A DNA stretch of 64,000 nucleotides from Raineyella sp. LH-20 (GCF_033110965.1 NZ_CP137003.1:1488001-1552000); one strand, 5' to 3'. Shown: positions 34,488 through 44,253, counted from the first letter of the stretch. Made by a program: numbers and translations. Notes: generated by a model not told the origin, from the sequence alone.

Positions 34488-35489
34488 GTGGCGGGCGAAG
34501 TCCTCGAGGTCCATGTCATTGCCGACTCCACAGGGGAGACGGCGGCTCGCCTTGCCCGCGCGGCCCAGGCGCAGTTCCCGTCCCGCCGTTTCCGGATCAT
34601 CCGCCACCCGCGGATCACCTCCGTCGAGAGCGTCGTCGCGGTGGTGGAGAGCCTCAAGGCGCCGACCACGGACAAGATCGTCATCTCCACCCTGGTCAAC
34701 CCCGACCTGCGTGAACTGGTCGGCCGGGCCTGCCGCAGCCTGGGCATCAGCCACTCCGATCTGCTCGGCCCGACCCTTGCCGCGATCGAGGAGATCACCG
34801 GCACCGAGGCCGATCTGGTGCCGATGCGGCCGGTCGGCGTCGAGGCGGACTATTTCACCCGCATCTCGGCGATGCAGTACGTCATCCAGCAGGACGACGG
34901 CCAGCATCTCGAAGGGCTCGGCCAGGCCGACATCATCCTGCTCGGCGCCTCGCGCAGCGGCAAGACGCCACTGTCGATGTACCTGGGCTACCTCGGCTAC
35001 CGCACCGCCAACATCCCGCTCGTGCTCGGCATCGAGCCGCCCGCCCAGCTCGCCCTGGTGGACCGCTGGCGACTGGTCGGCCTGACGATGGACCCCGAAC
35101 GGCTGGTCGAGATCCGGCGCGAGCGGATCGGCCGGCTCGGGCTGGGCACCGGCCTGCGGTCCCGCAAGGACGGATACGCCGACCTCGTCCGGGTGTACGA
35201 CGAGGTCGACCAGATCGTCGCGATGGAACGCCGACTCGGCGCCGTGGTGGTCAACACCACTTCGGTGGCCCTGGAGGAGAGCGCCGCCAAGATCATCGAG
35301 ATCGTCGAGCAGCGCGCCCGCCAGGCCGGCGGCCACCTGCGGGAGATCGCCGGAGAGCCGCGGGCCACTCCGCGGTCCGCGGTGTCGGTCGTCCGGGGAG
35401 CCCCGGGCGCCGCTGCTCCGGACACCCCTCCGGTGCCGCCCGGCGCCCTCCTACCGCCCCGCAAGGGGCATGGTCCGGCACTCGCCTAG
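34488..35489 (+). CDS. Pyruvate phosphate dikinase regulatory protein (PSRP/DUF299 kinase-pyrophosphorylase)
   Basis: 333 residues. PSRP proteins both inactivate PPDK by ADP-dependent threonine phosphorylation and reactivate it by phosphate-dependent dephosphorylation. The N-terminal VHVIADSTGETA, the P-loop GASRSGKTPLSMYLGYLGYRTAN and PLVLGIEPP are family signatures. About 55 C-terminal residues are a proline/arginine-rich extension not usual in the family. The gene lies 74 bp upstream of ppdK on the same strand, its expected target. GTG start with a leaderless-type promoter. Confidence 0.93.
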   Translation: MAGEVLEVHVIADSTGETAARLARAAQAQFPSRRFRIIRHPRITSVESVVAVVESLKAPTTDKIVISTLVNPDLRELVGRACRSLGISHSDLLGPTLAAIEEITGTEADLVPMRPVGVEADYFTRISAMQYVIQQDDGQHLEGLGQADIILLGASRSGKTPLSMYLGYLGYRTANIPLVLGIEPPAQLALVDRWRLVGLTMDPERLVEIRRERIGRLGLGTGLRSRKDGYADLVRVYDEVDQIVAMERRLGAVVVNTTSVALEESAAKIIEIVEQRARQAGGHLREIAGEPRATPRSAVSVVRGAPGAAAPDTPPVPPGALLPPRKGHGPALA

Positions 35490-35563
35490 AGTGCCGATCA
35501 CCGGCTGACCACCGAGTTGAACGTCGCCGGACATCGAGGTCCGACACGAACGAGGAGAAGTTG

Positions 35564-38221
35564 ATGACTGAACAGGCCCCCCACAGCCACTACATCTACG
35601 ATCTCGCCGAGGGCAACGCTGAGATGAAGCCCCTCCTCGGCGGCAAGGGCGCCGGTGTGGCCGAGATGCACCGGATCGGTGTCCCGGTCCCTGATGCGTT
35701 CACCGTCACCACCACCGCGTGCGTGGAGACCATGAGGACCGGCGTGTGGCCGGCCACCCTGTGGACCGAGATCGAGGACGCCATGCACCGCCTCGAGGCA
35801 CGTACCGGGCGCACCCTCGGTGGTGCGGAGAAGCCGCTGCTGGTCTCCGTACGCTCCGGCGCCGTGCAGTCGATGCCCGGCATGATGGACACCATCCTCA
35901 ACCTCGGCATCAACGACACCTCGGTCGAGGCGCTCGGCGCCGAGGCCGGCAACGCCCGGTTCGCCTGGGACTCCTACCGTCGCTTCATCCAGATGTACGG
36001 CGAGGTCGTGGAGGGCATCGCCCCGCACATCTACGAGGACGCCCTGACCGCGATGAAGCAGGCCAAGGGGGCGGCCAGCGACACCGACCTGACCACCGAG
36101 GACCTGCGGGAGCTGGTCGCCGAGTTCAAGGAGCTGTCCGCGCAGGCGCTGGGCGGCGCCTGGTCGACCGATCCGATGGAGCAGCTGCGCCGCGCGGTCG
36201 ACGCCGTCTTCAAGTCCTGGAACAACCCGCGCGCCGAGGTCTACCGCCGGGCCAACAACATCTCCGCCGAGCTGGGCACCGCGGTCAATGTGATGCAGAT
36301 GGTGTTCGGCAACATGGGTGACACCTCGGCCACCGGCGTGTGCTTCACCCGCAACCCCTCCACCGGCGCGAAGGAGCTCTACGGCGAGTTCCTCACCAAC
36401 GCGCAGGGCGAGGACGTCGTCGCCGGCATCCGTACGCCACGGCCGCTGGAGGAGATGGAGCAGGTGCTCCCCGACGCCTACCGCCAGCTGATCGACACCA
36501 TGGACCGGATGGAGAAGCACTACCGGGACATGCAGGACATGGAGTTCACCGTCCAGGACGAGAAGCTCTACATGCTGCAGACCCGCAACGGGAAGCGGAC
36601 CGCCCGGGCGGCGATCAAGGTCGCCGGCGACCTCGTCGACGAGGGCATCATCGACAAGCAGGAGGCGGTCCGCCGGATCGACCCGGGCCAGCTCGACCAG
36701 CTGATGCACCCCGGCATCGACCCGGAGGCCAAGCCCGAGCCGGTCACCGTCGGCCTGAACGCCTCCCCGGGGGCCGCGGTCGGCGCGGTCGTCTTCGACG
36801 CCGACACCGCCGAGGAGCGCGGCAAGGCCGGCGAGGACGTCGTGCTGGTCCGGTGGGAGACCACCCCGGACGACATCCACGGCGTGATCCAGGCCCAAGG
36901 CGTGCTGACCTCGCACGGCGGCATGACCTCGCACGCGGCCGTCGTCGCGCGCGGCATGGGCCGACCGTGTGTCGCCGGTGCCCACGAGCTGTCGATCGAC
37001 GCGGCCAACAAGGTCTTCATGATCAACGGCCGGACCTGGCACGAGGGTGACGTCATCTCCATCGACGGGTCGACCGGCGAGGTGTTCGACGGTGCGGTGA
37101 AGCTGATCCCGCCGTCGATGAGCGACGACTTCGAGCGGATCATCGGTTGGGCCGACGAGGTGCGGTCGCTGACCGTACGGGCCAACGCCGACAACGGCCC
37201 GGACGCCGCGAAGGCCCGCGAGTTCGGTGCCCAGGGCATCGGCTTGTGCCGGACCGAGCACATGTTCATGGACGAGGTGCGGCTGCCCGCCGTGCAGCGG
37301 ATGATCCTCGCCGACAACGAGGCCGACCGGGCCGCGGCGCTGACCGAGATCCTGCCGCTGCAGCAGTCCGACTTCGAGGCGATCTTCGAGGCGATGAGCG
37401 GTCTGCCGGTCAACATCCGGCTGCTCGACCCGCCGCTGCACGAGTTCCTGCCCGGCCTGGTCGAGCAGAACCTCAAGGTCCAGGAGATGAAGCTCACCGG
37501 TGCCGCCACCGAGGACCTGCTCCGCGAGGAGGCGCTGCTGGCCCGGGTGAAGAAGCTGTCCGAGGCCAACCCGATGCTCGGCACCCGTGGCTGCCGCCTG
37601 TCGCTGCTCTACCCGGAGATCCCGGACATGCAGACGAAGGCGATCGTACGGGCCGCCATCGCGGTGAAGCAGCGCGGCTTCGAGCCGATCATGGAGATCA
37701 TGGTGCCGCTGGTCGCCTACCCGGAGGAGCTGAAGCGGCTGCGGGAGATCATCGTCCGGGTCGCCGACGAGGAGATCGCCGCTGCCGGTGTGCCGCTGGA
37801 GTACACGGTCGGCACGATGATCGAGCTGCCGCGGGCTGCCCTGGTCGCCGACCAGATCGCCGACTACGCCGACTACTTCAGCTTCGGCACCAACGACCTG
37901 ACCCAGACCGGCATCGGCCTGTCGCGTGACGACGCCGAGGGATCCTTCCTCAACGCCTACATCGACAACGACATCATCCCGGCCAACCCGTTCGCCCAGA
38001 TCGACCGCGACGGTGTCGGCGAGCTGGTCCGGATCGGCGTCGAGAAGGGCCGCGCCAAGAAGGCCGGTCTGAAGACCGGTGTCTGCGGCGAGCACGGTGG
38101 CGACCCCCAGTCGATCGAACTGTTCAACGAGATCGGGATGAACTACGTGTCCTGCTCCCCGTTCCGGGTGCCGATCGCCCGTCTGGCCGCTGCCCGCGCG
38201 GCGCTGGGGCAGCGCGCCTGA
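35564..38221 (+). CDS. ppdK: Pyruvate, phosphate dikinase
   Basis: 885 residues, full length. It interconverts pyruvate, ATP and Pi with PEP, AMP and PPi. Domain order: N-terminal ATP-grasp (GGKGAGVAEMHRIGVPVPDAF), the swivelling phosphohistidine domain with H457 in GGMTSHAAVVARGMG, and the C-terminal PEP/pyruvate TIM barrel with catalytic C841 in TGVCGEHGGDP. The ATG at 35564 follows AGGAG; a TTG one codon earlier is less likely. In propionibacteria PPDK replaces pyruvate kinase or PEP synthetase flux. It is paired with its regulator upstream. Confidence 0.97.
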   Translation: MTEQAPHSHYIYDLAEGNAEMKPLLGGKGAGVAEMHRIGVPVPDAFTVTTTACVETMRTGVWPATLWTEIEDAMHRLEARTGRTLGGAEKPLLVSVRSGAVQSMPGMMDTILNLGINDTSVEALGAEAGNARFAWDSYRRFIQMYGEVVEGIAPHIYEDALTAMKQAKGAASDTDLTTEDLRELVAEFKELSAQALGGAWSTDPMEQLRRAVDAVFKSWNNPRAEVYRRANNISAELGTAVNVMQMVFGNMGDTSATGVCFTRNPSTGAKELYGEFLTNAQGEDVVAGIRTPRPLEEMEQVLPDAYRQLIDTMDRMEKHYRDMQDMEFTVQDEKLYMLQTRNGKRTARAAIKVAGDLVDEGIIDKQEAVRRIDPGQLDQLMHPGIDPEAKPEPVTVGLNASPGAAVGAVVFDADTAEERGKAGEDVVLVRWETTPDDIHGVIQAQGVLTSHGGMTSHAAVVARGMGRPCVAGAHELSIDAANKVFMINGRTWHEGDVISIDGSTGEVFDGAVKLIPPSMSDDFERIIGWADEVRSLTVRANADNGPDAAKAREFGAQGIGLCRTEHMFMDEVRLPAVQRMILADNEADRAAALTEILPLQQSDFEAIFEAMSGLPVNIRLLDPPLHEFLPGLVEQNLKVQEMKLTGAATEDLLREEALLARVKKLSEANPMLGTRGCRLSLLYPEIPDMQTKAIVRAAIAVKQRGFEPIMEIMVPLVAYPEELKRLREIIVRVADEEIAAAGVPLEYTVGTMIELPRAALVADQIADYADYFSFGTNDLTQTGIGLSRDDAEGSFLNAYIDNDIIPANPFAQIDRDGVGELVRIGVEKGRAKKAGLKTGVCGEHGGDPQSIELFNEIGMNYVSCSPFRVPIARLAAARAALGQRA

Positions 38222-38565
38222 GGGCAGCCGCCCGAGGCGTGTCGTAGGCCCAGTCGTCGGGCTTGTCGACGTGGCTTGTCGACGTGGCTTGTCGTCGGCC
38301 GCACCGGCCGGGAAACTGGCACGGGCGGCGCCATGCTGTTGGCGTGGTTGGCGTGGTTGGCGTGGGCAGACGACGGTGGTGTTCCAGAAAACTTCTATAG
38401 GCCTGCCCTATGGAAATTTCTTCGGAACCGCCCGCCGCCAGCCGCCCGCCGCCCGCCGCCAGCGGCCGCTCGGGCCTTTCGTGCGAGGGGCGACAGGGGC
38501 GACCTTTCGGCGTCACGGCGCGGTCATCGGGCGGTCGGAGGGCTGTCTTCACTAGGATCACTGGA
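38222..38565. other. 344-bp intergenic region with short direct repeats
   Basis: No gene seen. It holds two copies of GTCGACGTGGCTTGTCGACG-like sequence (about 38262-38291), three direct repeats of TTGGCGTGG (about 38340-38365), an AT-richer patch with TATAGGCCTGCCCTATGG near 38397-38414, and a CGCCCGCCGCCAG-type tandem stretch (about 38430-38465). No convincing ppdK terminator was found. Confidence 0.6.
38553..38558 (+). promoter_or_regulatory. Leaderless -10 box for the PP2C gene
   Basis: TAGGAT, 7 nt before the GTG at 38566. Confidence 0.5.
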
Positions 38566-39306
38566 GTGGAGACCCTGAGTTACGCCGCCCGCACCGACAA
38601 GGGGCCGGTGCGCCCGGAGAACCAGGACGCCGTCCTGGCGGAGCCGCCGGTGTTCCTCGTCGCCGACGGGATCGGCGGCCAGGCGGGCGGCGGACTCGCC
38701 AGCCGGGCCATCGTCGAGGAGTTCCAGACGCTGGCCGGTCGCGAGCTCGATGTCGAGACCGTGTCGGCCGCCGTACGCGCCGCCCACCAGCGGGTGCTCG
38801 CACTGCACGCCGAGATGCCGGGGGCGGGCAGCACGCTGTGCGCGGTCGTCGCCGTACATGTCGACGGCGAGGATCGGTGGATGGTGCTCAACGTCGGCGA
38901 CTCCCGCTGCTACCTGGTGCACGACGACGTCCACGAGGACGGGACGCGGCGGATGGTGAGCCAGGTGACGGTCGATCACTCGCTGGTGCAGGAGCTGATC
39001 GATGCCGGCGTCCTCGACCCGGCCGACGCCGAGGGGATGCCACTGCGCAACGTCATCACCCGGGCGATGGGTTCGGAGCAGGAGTCGGAGGCGGACGTAC
39101 GGTGGCTGCCGGTGGTGCCCGGACAGCGGCTGATGCTCTGCACCGACGGACTCGTGAACGCCGTCCCGATGACCGAGATCGAGGGCGTGCTGATCGGCCG
39201 GACCGAGACCGAACCGGCCTGTCAGACTCTGCTTGATCTGGCGTTGGGTTACGGTGCACGTGACAATGTGTCGGTAGTTGTTGTCGATGTACAGGATGGG
39301 CGTTGA
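38566..39306 (+). CDS. PP2C-type serine/threonine protein phosphatase
   Basis: 246 residues from the GTG at 38566. Metal-binding motifs of the PPM/PP2C fold are present: RPENQDAV, VADGIGGQAGG, GAGSTLCAVVAV, VLNVGDSRCYL, LMLCTDGLVNA and ARDNVSVVVVDV. No membrane segment. It shares one base with the following FHA-domain gene (TGATG), so the two are coupled, a common actinobacterial pairing in Ser/Thr phosphorylation circuits. No serine/threonine kinase gene is in the window. The longer in-frame start at 38410 was rejected because its first 50 residues are proline/serine low-complexity sequence. Confidence 0.9.
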   Translation: METLSYAARTDKGPVRPENQDAVLAEPPVFLVADGIGGQAGGGLASRAIVEEFQTLAGRELDVETVSAAVRAAHQRVLALHAEMPGAGSTLCAVVAVHVDGEDRWMVLNVGDSRCYLVHDDVHEDGTRRMVSQVTVDHSLVQELIDAGVLDPADAEGMPLRNVITRAMGSEQESEADVRWLPVVPGQRLMLCTDGLVNAVPMTEIEGVLIGRTETEPACQTLLDLALGYGARDNVSVVVVDVQDGR

Positions 39307-40550
39307 TGGTTCAGGACCCGCGGCAGGCCGGTGCCCCCGAGGGCGCCGAGACGATCGGCACCTGGCGCGTGACGTACGCGCCGGGGGAGTGGGTGGTGCT
39401 CGCCGGCCCCGATGCGCTGGTCGTGATGCCCCCGGCACCCGCGCGGGTGGAGGAGTTCGTCACCTCGGTCTGGGAGAGCATCGTCCCGGCCGCGTCGATC
39501 GACGACCTGGTGGCGCAGCTGGGTCGCGCCGGGGTCACCGACATGCCCGACATGGCCGCGTTGTTCTGGGATGCCGGGTCGATGCACAGCCTGATCCGCG
39601 GCCGGCTGCGGGTCGTCGACACCGCCTCGGGTGAGGTCATCGCCAGCGGGGAGGGCGTACGGACCTGGAGCGAGAGCGGGCTCGGCGGCGTGGGCTCCGT
39701 CCGTATCGAGGCCGTCGACGGGGGCCCGGCGCCCGACGCGCTCCGCCTGCCGCTGGTCGTCGGTGCGGTGCGCGCCCACTCGCTGCTGGTCGAGACCAGC
39801 CCCGACCGTCTCGTCGCCGCGCCCGTCGCGGCGCCCCATGTCGCCGGCGCCCGGCCGCCCGCCGACCGTCCGCCGGTGGCTGAGCCGGTCCACGGGCAGG
39901 TCTACGACCCGATGCATCCCGAGCACGACGAGGCCGCCCATCTCGTCGCTGCTCCGGTCCCGGCGCCTCCCGTCTCCGCCCCTCCGGCCGCTGTCCCGCC
40001 GGTCTCGGCAGCCCCGCCGGTCGTCGGCCCGGACGCCGCGACCCAGGTGATCGGCGCTGCCGCCGCGGAGACCACCCAGCTGATCGGCACGCCGGCCCCC
40101 GCACCTGCCATGCCGGTGCCCCCTGCCGCGCCGTCGTCCGCGGGCGCGCAGGACCATGCGATGCAGGGTGCCGGCGGCCCGTCGCCGGTGATGGCCCTGC
40201 TGCGCCCGATCACCGGTGCACCGGTCGCCGTCGACCGGATGGTGTTGATCGGCCGGGCGCCGAGCCCGGATCGCGCCGGCGCCGGCGTCGTGCCGAAGCT
40301 GATGACCGTCCCCAGCCCGTCGCACGACATCAGCCGTACGCACGTGAAGGTCGAGCCGGTGGGGCGTACGGTGCAGGTCACCGACCTGCACTCCACCAAC
40401 GGCACCGTGCTGATCACCGGCCCGATCGGCGGGGACCCGTCGCTGGCCGGCCAGCGGCACCAGCTGGTCCCCGGTGAGCCGGTGGCGGTGCAGCCCGGAT
40501 GGATCCTGGATCTCGGCGACGGTGTGACGATCCTGATCGACCGCGCCTGA
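39306..40550 (+). CDS. FHA-domain protein
   Basis: 414 residues. The C-terminal 120 residues form a forkhead-associated phosphothreonine-binding domain: MVLIGRAPSP, SHDISRTHVKVEP and VTDLHSTNGTVLI carry the Arg, Ser-Arg-x-His and Asn-Gly positions. The middle (about 190-300) is a proline/alanine-rich linker with two TQxIG elements (ATQVIGAAAAETTQLIG) that could be phosphoacceptor sites. The N-terminal 170 residues are unassigned. It is coupled to the PP2C gene, so it probably reads a phosphorylation state that the phosphatase reverses. Confidence 0.88.
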   Translation: MVQDPRQAGAPEGAETIGTWRVTYAPGEWVVLAGPDALVVMPPAPARVEEFVTSVWESIVPAASIDDLVAQLGRAGVTDMPDMAALFWDAGSMHSLIRGRLRVVDTASGEVIASGEGVRTWSESGLGGVGSVRIEAVDGGPAPDALRLPLVVGAVRAHSLLVETSPDRLVAAPVAAPHVAGARPPADRPPVAEPVHGQVYDPMHPEHDEAAHLVAAPVPAPPVSAPPAAVPPVSAAPPVVGPDAATQVIGAAAAETTQLIGTPAPAPAMPVPPAAPSSAGAQDHAMQGAGGPSPVMALLRPITGAPVAVDRMVLIGRAPSPDRAGAGVVPKLMTVPSPSHDISRTHVKVEPVGRTVQVTDLHSTNGTVLITGPIGGDPSLAGQRHQLVPGEPVAVQPGWILDLGDGVTILIDRA

Positions 40551-40551
40551 C

Positions 40552-41889
40552 GTGACCGGTGAACGCCACCGCGTGGACCGGGGGGTGCGGCAGGGGTCCT
40601 TGCGGGAGGCCAATCTCGAGCTGATCACCCGGCACGTCTTCGCGCACAGTGACGACGCCGTGCCGATCTCGCGGGCCCGGCTGGCCGAGGAGGCACGGCT
40701 GACCCGATCGACCTCCTCGCGGCTGGTCGACGCGCTGATCGAGGGGCGGATCCTCGAGGCGCTGCCGCCGATCAACAGTGCCGGGCGGGGCCGCCCGGCC
40801 GTGCCGCTGATCCCGGCCCGCAACTCGTACGTCGGGCTCGGTCTGGAGATCGGCGTGGGCCTGCTCGCAGCGCGGTTGGTCGACCTGTCCGGCCGCGTCC
40901 TGGCCGAGAGCCTCGACGAGACGGCCGTGGCCGGCGCGGAGCCGGGCAAGTTGTTGCGTCACCTCGGCGTGATGGTCCGCGAGATCCTCGACGATCTGGC
41001 CCCCGGGTTGCTGCTGGCCGGGGCGACCCTGTCGGTGCCTGGGCTGGTGGATCGCGACGGTCGACGGCTGCTGGTGGCGCCGAACCTCGGCTGGACCGAT
41101 GTCGACCCCTACCCAGTGCTGTCCGCGGTGATCGGCCCGCAGGTCGGCTTCCGCGTCGGCAACTCGGCGAACCTGGCGGCCCGTGCGGTCGCCCAGACCC
41201 GGCCGGGGCGCCCCGGGCCGTGGCCCAGCTTCGTCTACCTGCACGGCGATATCGGCGTCGGCGCGGCGATCCGGCTGGACGGGCGGGAGTTCCTCGGGGC
41301 CCACGGCTGGGCCGGGGAGATCGGCCACATGACGGTTGATCCGGCCGGTCCCGAGTGCCGCTGCGGTTCGCACGGGTGCCTCGAGCAGTATGTCGGCCGG
41401 CTCAGCCTGCTGCAGGCCGCGGGTCTGCCGCCGCGCGCCTCGATCCACACCTTGCTCACCAGGCTGGAGAGCGGGGAGCCGGCCGCGGCGCGGGCGGTGA
41501 ACGCCGCCGGGCACGCGCTCGGGTCGGTCCTCTCCAGCGTTGTCAACCTGCTGGACCTGCCGACTCTGGTGCTCGGCGGTGACCTGGCCGTGATCGGTGG
41601 ACATCTGCGTGGCCCGATCGCCGAGGAGATGCGGCACCGGCTGTTGTCCGACGCGTTGGCGGCTCCCGAAGTGGTGCTCGCTCCGGTGGGGACGGCGCCG
41701 GCGGCGACCGGTGCGGCGTACGAGGCCTTGGACCGGGTGATCCTCGACCCGGCGCGGTGGCTGCGCGGCGAGGGCCGGGAGGACGATCGGCCGGCCGGCG
41801 GCTCGGGTACGGTCACCGGTGGACGCGGGAACGACGTGACGGCGCCCACGATGGGGGGCGCGGACTCCGGCGCGTCGGTGTGGCGCTAG
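40552..41889 (+). CDS. ROK-family transcriptional regulator/sugar kinase-like protein
   Basis: 445 residues. An N-terminal winged-helix domain (ISRARLAEEARLTRSTSSRLVDALIEGRIL) precedes a ROK fold with the zinc-binding motif ECRCGSHGCLEQYV and the HGWAGEIGHMTVDP segment. The combination is that of NagC/Mlc/XylR-type repressors responding to a sugar or sugar phosphate. The phosphate-1 loop of true ROK kinases (DxGxTK) is replaced by GLEIGVGLLAARL, so kinase activity is unlikely. The C-terminal 40 residues are disordered. Starts at a GTG 1 bp after the FHA stop. Target genes are not evident. Confidence 0.85.
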   Translation: MTGERHRVDRGVRQGSLREANLELITRHVFAHSDDAVPISRARLAEEARLTRSTSSRLVDALIEGRILEALPPINSAGRGRPAVPLIPARNSYVGLGLEIGVGLLAARLVDLSGRVLAESLDETAVAGAEPGKLLRHLGVMVREILDDLAPGLLLAGATLSVPGLVDRDGRRLLVAPNLGWTDVDPYPVLSAVIGPQVGFRVGNSANLAARAVAQTRPGRPGPWPSFVYLHGDIGVGAAIRLDGREFLGAHGWAGEIGHMTVDPAGPECRCGSHGCLEQYVGRLSLLQAAGLPPRASIHTLLTRLESGEPAAARAVNAAGHALGSVLSSVVNLLDLPTLVLGGDLAVIGGHLRGPIAEEMRHRLLSDALAAPEVVLAPVGTAPAATGAAYEALDRVILDPARWLRGEGREDDRPAGGSGTVTGGRGNDVTAPTMGGADSGASVWR

Positions 41890-41892
41890 GCT
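41887..41892 (+). promoter_or_regulatory. Leaderless -10 box for dcd
   Basis: TAGGCT, 6 nt before the ATG at 41899, overlapping the end of the ROK gene. Confidence 0.5.
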
Positions 41893-41898
41893 CGGGCC

Positions 41899-42480
41899 AT
41901 GCTGCTGTCGGACGGAGATATCGCCGCGGAGATCGCATCGGGCCAGATCCGTCTGGATCCCTATGATCCCGCGATGATCCAGCCGGCGAGCGTCGACGTA
42001 CGCCTGGACAAGTTCTTCCGGATCTTCCAGAACCACCGCTATCCGAACATCGACCCCGCCGTCGAACAGGCCGAGCTGACCCGGCTGGTGGAGCCTGAGG
42101 GGCCCGACGAGCCGTTCATCCTGCATCCGGGTGAGTTCGTCCTCGCCTCGACGTACGAGGTGGTCACCCTCGGTACCACCCTCGCTGCCCGGTTGGAGGG
42201 CAAGTCGTCACTGGGGCGTCTCGGCCTGCTCACCCACTCCACGGCGGGCTTCGTCGATCCGGGGTTCAGTGGACACGTGACCCTCGAGCTGTCGAACGTC
42301 GCGACCCTGCCGATCAAGCTGTGGCCGGGCATGAAGATCGGACAGCTGTGCTTCTTCCGGCTGTCGTCGCCGGCGGTGGAGCCGTACGGCTCGAAGAAGT
42401 ACGGATCGCGCTACCAGGGCCAGCGGGGGCCGACCCCGAGCCGCTCCTTCGTCAACTTCCACCGGACGCCGATCAGCTGA
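41899..42480 (+). CDS. dcd: dCTP deaminase (probably dUMP-forming)
   Basis: 193 residues, typical length. Motifs: [47 protein letters not shown] with the catalytic glutamate, and [15 protein letters not shown] at the nucleotide-binding tail. Actinobacterial enzymes of this type are often bifunctional, turning dCTP directly to dUMP and PPi for thymidylate synthesis; the sequence does not by itself settle mono- versus bifunctionality. Leaderless-type start. Confidence 0.95.
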   Translation: MLLSDGDIAAEIASGQIRLDPYDPAMIQPASVDVRLDKFFRIFQNHRYPNIDPAVEQAELTRLVEPEGPDEPFILHPGEFVLASTYEVVTLGTTLAARLEGKSSLGRLGLLTHSTAGFVDPGFSGHVTLELSNVATLPIKLWPGMKIGQLCFFRLSSPAVEPYGSKKYGSRYQGQRGPTPSRSFVNFHRTPIS

Positions 42481-42513
42481 TCGGCGTCACCGGGGCCCAT
42501 TCCTTCGCCCGGC

Positions 42514-42564
42514 CGGTTCATTGACGGTGGCGGTTCATTGACGGTGGCGGTTCATTCGCGGTGG
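42514..42564. repeat. 17-bp tandem repeat, three copies
   Basis: CGGTTCATTGACGGTGG at 42514-42530 and 42531-42547, with a variant at 42548-42564; it lies between dcd and the IS1634-type element. Confidence 0.9.
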
Positions 42565-42617
42565 CGGATGGTGCCGTGGTTGATCAGGGGGTCAGCCGGA
42601 ACCGGCAGTGGTGAGAA

Positions 42618-44253
42618 GTCCGACCCGAGTTGCGCCACTTTAGTGACCACCCTGGAGAGTATCGAGGATTTCTTGGGCATCGGGTGGGATGGCGGGCGGG
42701 ATGGTGATGGTTTGGGTGCCGGTGTTGATGACCGCTGAGTGCAGGGGCCGCAGGATCTGCAGGAACTTCTTGACCGAGACACCGGTCCGGGCCTGGATCG
42801 TGCGGGCGATGGCGAGGGCGGCGAACACGACGGTGAGGTGGGCCTCGATCGAGTCGCGGGTGTGGTGGAAGATCGGGCGGGCGGCCAGGTCGGATTTGGC
42901 CATCCTGAACGACGCCTCGACGTGCCACAGGTCCCGATAGGCCGCGACGACCGCCGGCCCGTCCAGCGTCACGGCAGGGATGTTTGAGACGTACCCTTTG
43001 AAACCCGCGGCTGCGCGGGCGCGCTCGACCAGGGGCCAGTCCACGCCCTTGGTGGCGCCCTCGAGCTTGATGAAGCGGTGTTTTCCGATGGGTGCTTTGC
43101 CGGTGGCGATCTTCTCGGCGCGTTCGATCTGCTTATTCAGCGTTTGCTGGTCGCGCCGGGCCCTGGCGGCGAGGTAGTGCCAGACGACCCGGCGGTCGCG
43201 CCGGTCCTTCCCGACACCCATCGGGCGGGTGACCTCGAACGTCGCACCGTCGGCCAGGTAGTTGCCGTGGGCCTCGAAATGGTCCTCCAGCTCCGCGGGA
43301 GCCTTCGATTGCCGGGCGGCGACGATGAAGGAGAAGCCGGCGTCCTCCAGCGCGTTCAGGTTCGCCGCCGACAGCATGCCGGCGTCGGCGACCACGACCA
43401 GATCACTGACCTGGTGGCGGGCCTGGAACGCTTCGATGACGGGCAGGAGGGTGGTCGTCTCTGCTTTGTTGCCCTCGAAGACGTGCAGGTCGAGGGGAAA
43501 GCCGGAGGGGTCGACCAGTAGTCCGACGGTGATCTGCGGGTCGACGCGGCGTTCCTTGGACATGCCGACCTTGCGCAGCGAGTCCTCGTTCTCGGCCTCG
43601 AAGTACAGCGTGGTCACGTCATACATGACCAAGGCCACAGCACCATGGGCGCTGACGTGGCTCCAGCAGGCCGTCGCAAGCTGGTCGCGGTAGTCGCCCT
43701 TGTTGATCCGCGGCAGAGCCCGGGTGATCGTGCGCAGCGAGGCCGGCGTGATGCCCAGCCCCTCCAGGACCCGGATCGAATCGGCCTTGCTGGTCGGTTC
43801 CACGACCCTCGCCAGGACCAGCTGGCGGAAACACTCATCGGCCAGGACGTCGAACCCGAGGTGGTCGTAGACCCCGACGAGCGCTTCCCACAACACCGTG
43901 GAAGCGGTCGACTCGACCACTGCTTGGCCGGGCGGGCGACCCGCAGGCTCCCAGCCTAGATCGAGCTGGTCCTGGCCCAGCGCCAATCGTTCGCGGGCGA
44001 CCTGCAACAGCAACTCGAGTTCGGCCTGGTCATGGGCCGAGCCGATGTGGTCGATACCGAGGCGCTGCTTACCGCGCTTGTGCACGATCTGGACCGCGGT
44101 CGCTCCGGACGCGGTCTTCACCTTCCGCACGAACGACCCCACCCCGACAGGCTACCGGGGCGACTTCTTAGTGCACACTTCCCGAGACGTAAGCCCTAGT
44201 CACCAGCACATCGGTCCTCAAAAACAGGCAGGGTGGCGCAAGTCGGGTCCGAC
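42618..44253 (-). mobile_element. IS1634-type insertion sequence (IS4 superfamily)
   Basis: 1636 bp bounded by imperfect terminal inverted repeats, 19 of 21 matching (42618-42638 and 44233-44253), enclosing one intact transposase gene. Flanking bases do not show a clear target duplication, so the outer limits may be off by a few bases. Confidence 0.75.
42640..44142 (-). CDS. IS1634-family transposase
   Basis: 500 residues. The DDE catalytic triad can be placed: Asp in MYDVTTLYFEAENEDS, Asp in VVADAGMLSAANL and Glu in YRDLWHVEASFRMAKSDL (the YREKW-like motif of the IS4 superfamily). The protein starts MGSFVRKVKTASGATAVQIV, a beta-rich N-terminus usual for IS1634 members. The frame is unbroken, so the element may still be mobile. 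It starts 91 bp inside the right repeat, and its stop falls 2 bp inside the left repeat. Confidence 0.92.
   Translation of the reverse strand: MGSFVRKVKTASGATAVQIVHKRGKQRLGIDHIGSAHDQAELELLLQVARERLALGQDQLDLGWEPAGRPPGQAVVESTASTVLWEALVGVYDHLGFDVLADECFRQLVLARVVEPTSKADSIRVLEGLGITPASLRTITRALPRINKGDYRDQLATACWSHVSAHGAVALVMYDVTTLYFEAENEDSLRKVGMSKERRVDPQITVGLLVDPSGFPLDLHVFEGNKAETTTLLPVIEAFQARHQVSDLVVVADAGMLSAANLNALEDAGFSFIVAARQSKAPAELEDHFEAHGNYLADGATFEVTRPMGVGKDRRDRRVVWHYLAARARRDQQTLNKQIERAEKIATGKAPIGKHRFIKLEGATKGVDWPLVERARAAAGFKGYVSNIPAVTLDGPAVVAAYRDLWHVEASFRMAKSDLAARPIFHHTRDSIEAHLTVVFAALAIARTIQARTGVSVKKFLQILRPLHSAVINTGTQTITIPPAIPPDAQEILDTLQGGH

Noticed and set aside
35498-38095. 865-codon open frame opposite ppdK
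   Set aside because: The opposite strand is an unmistakable full-length PPDK; long antisense frames are expected at this GC content.
38240-38370. CRISPR-like or attachment-site interpretation of the direct repeats after ppdK
   Set aside because: Repeats are adjacent with no unique spacers, and no tRNA, integrase or cas gene is near.
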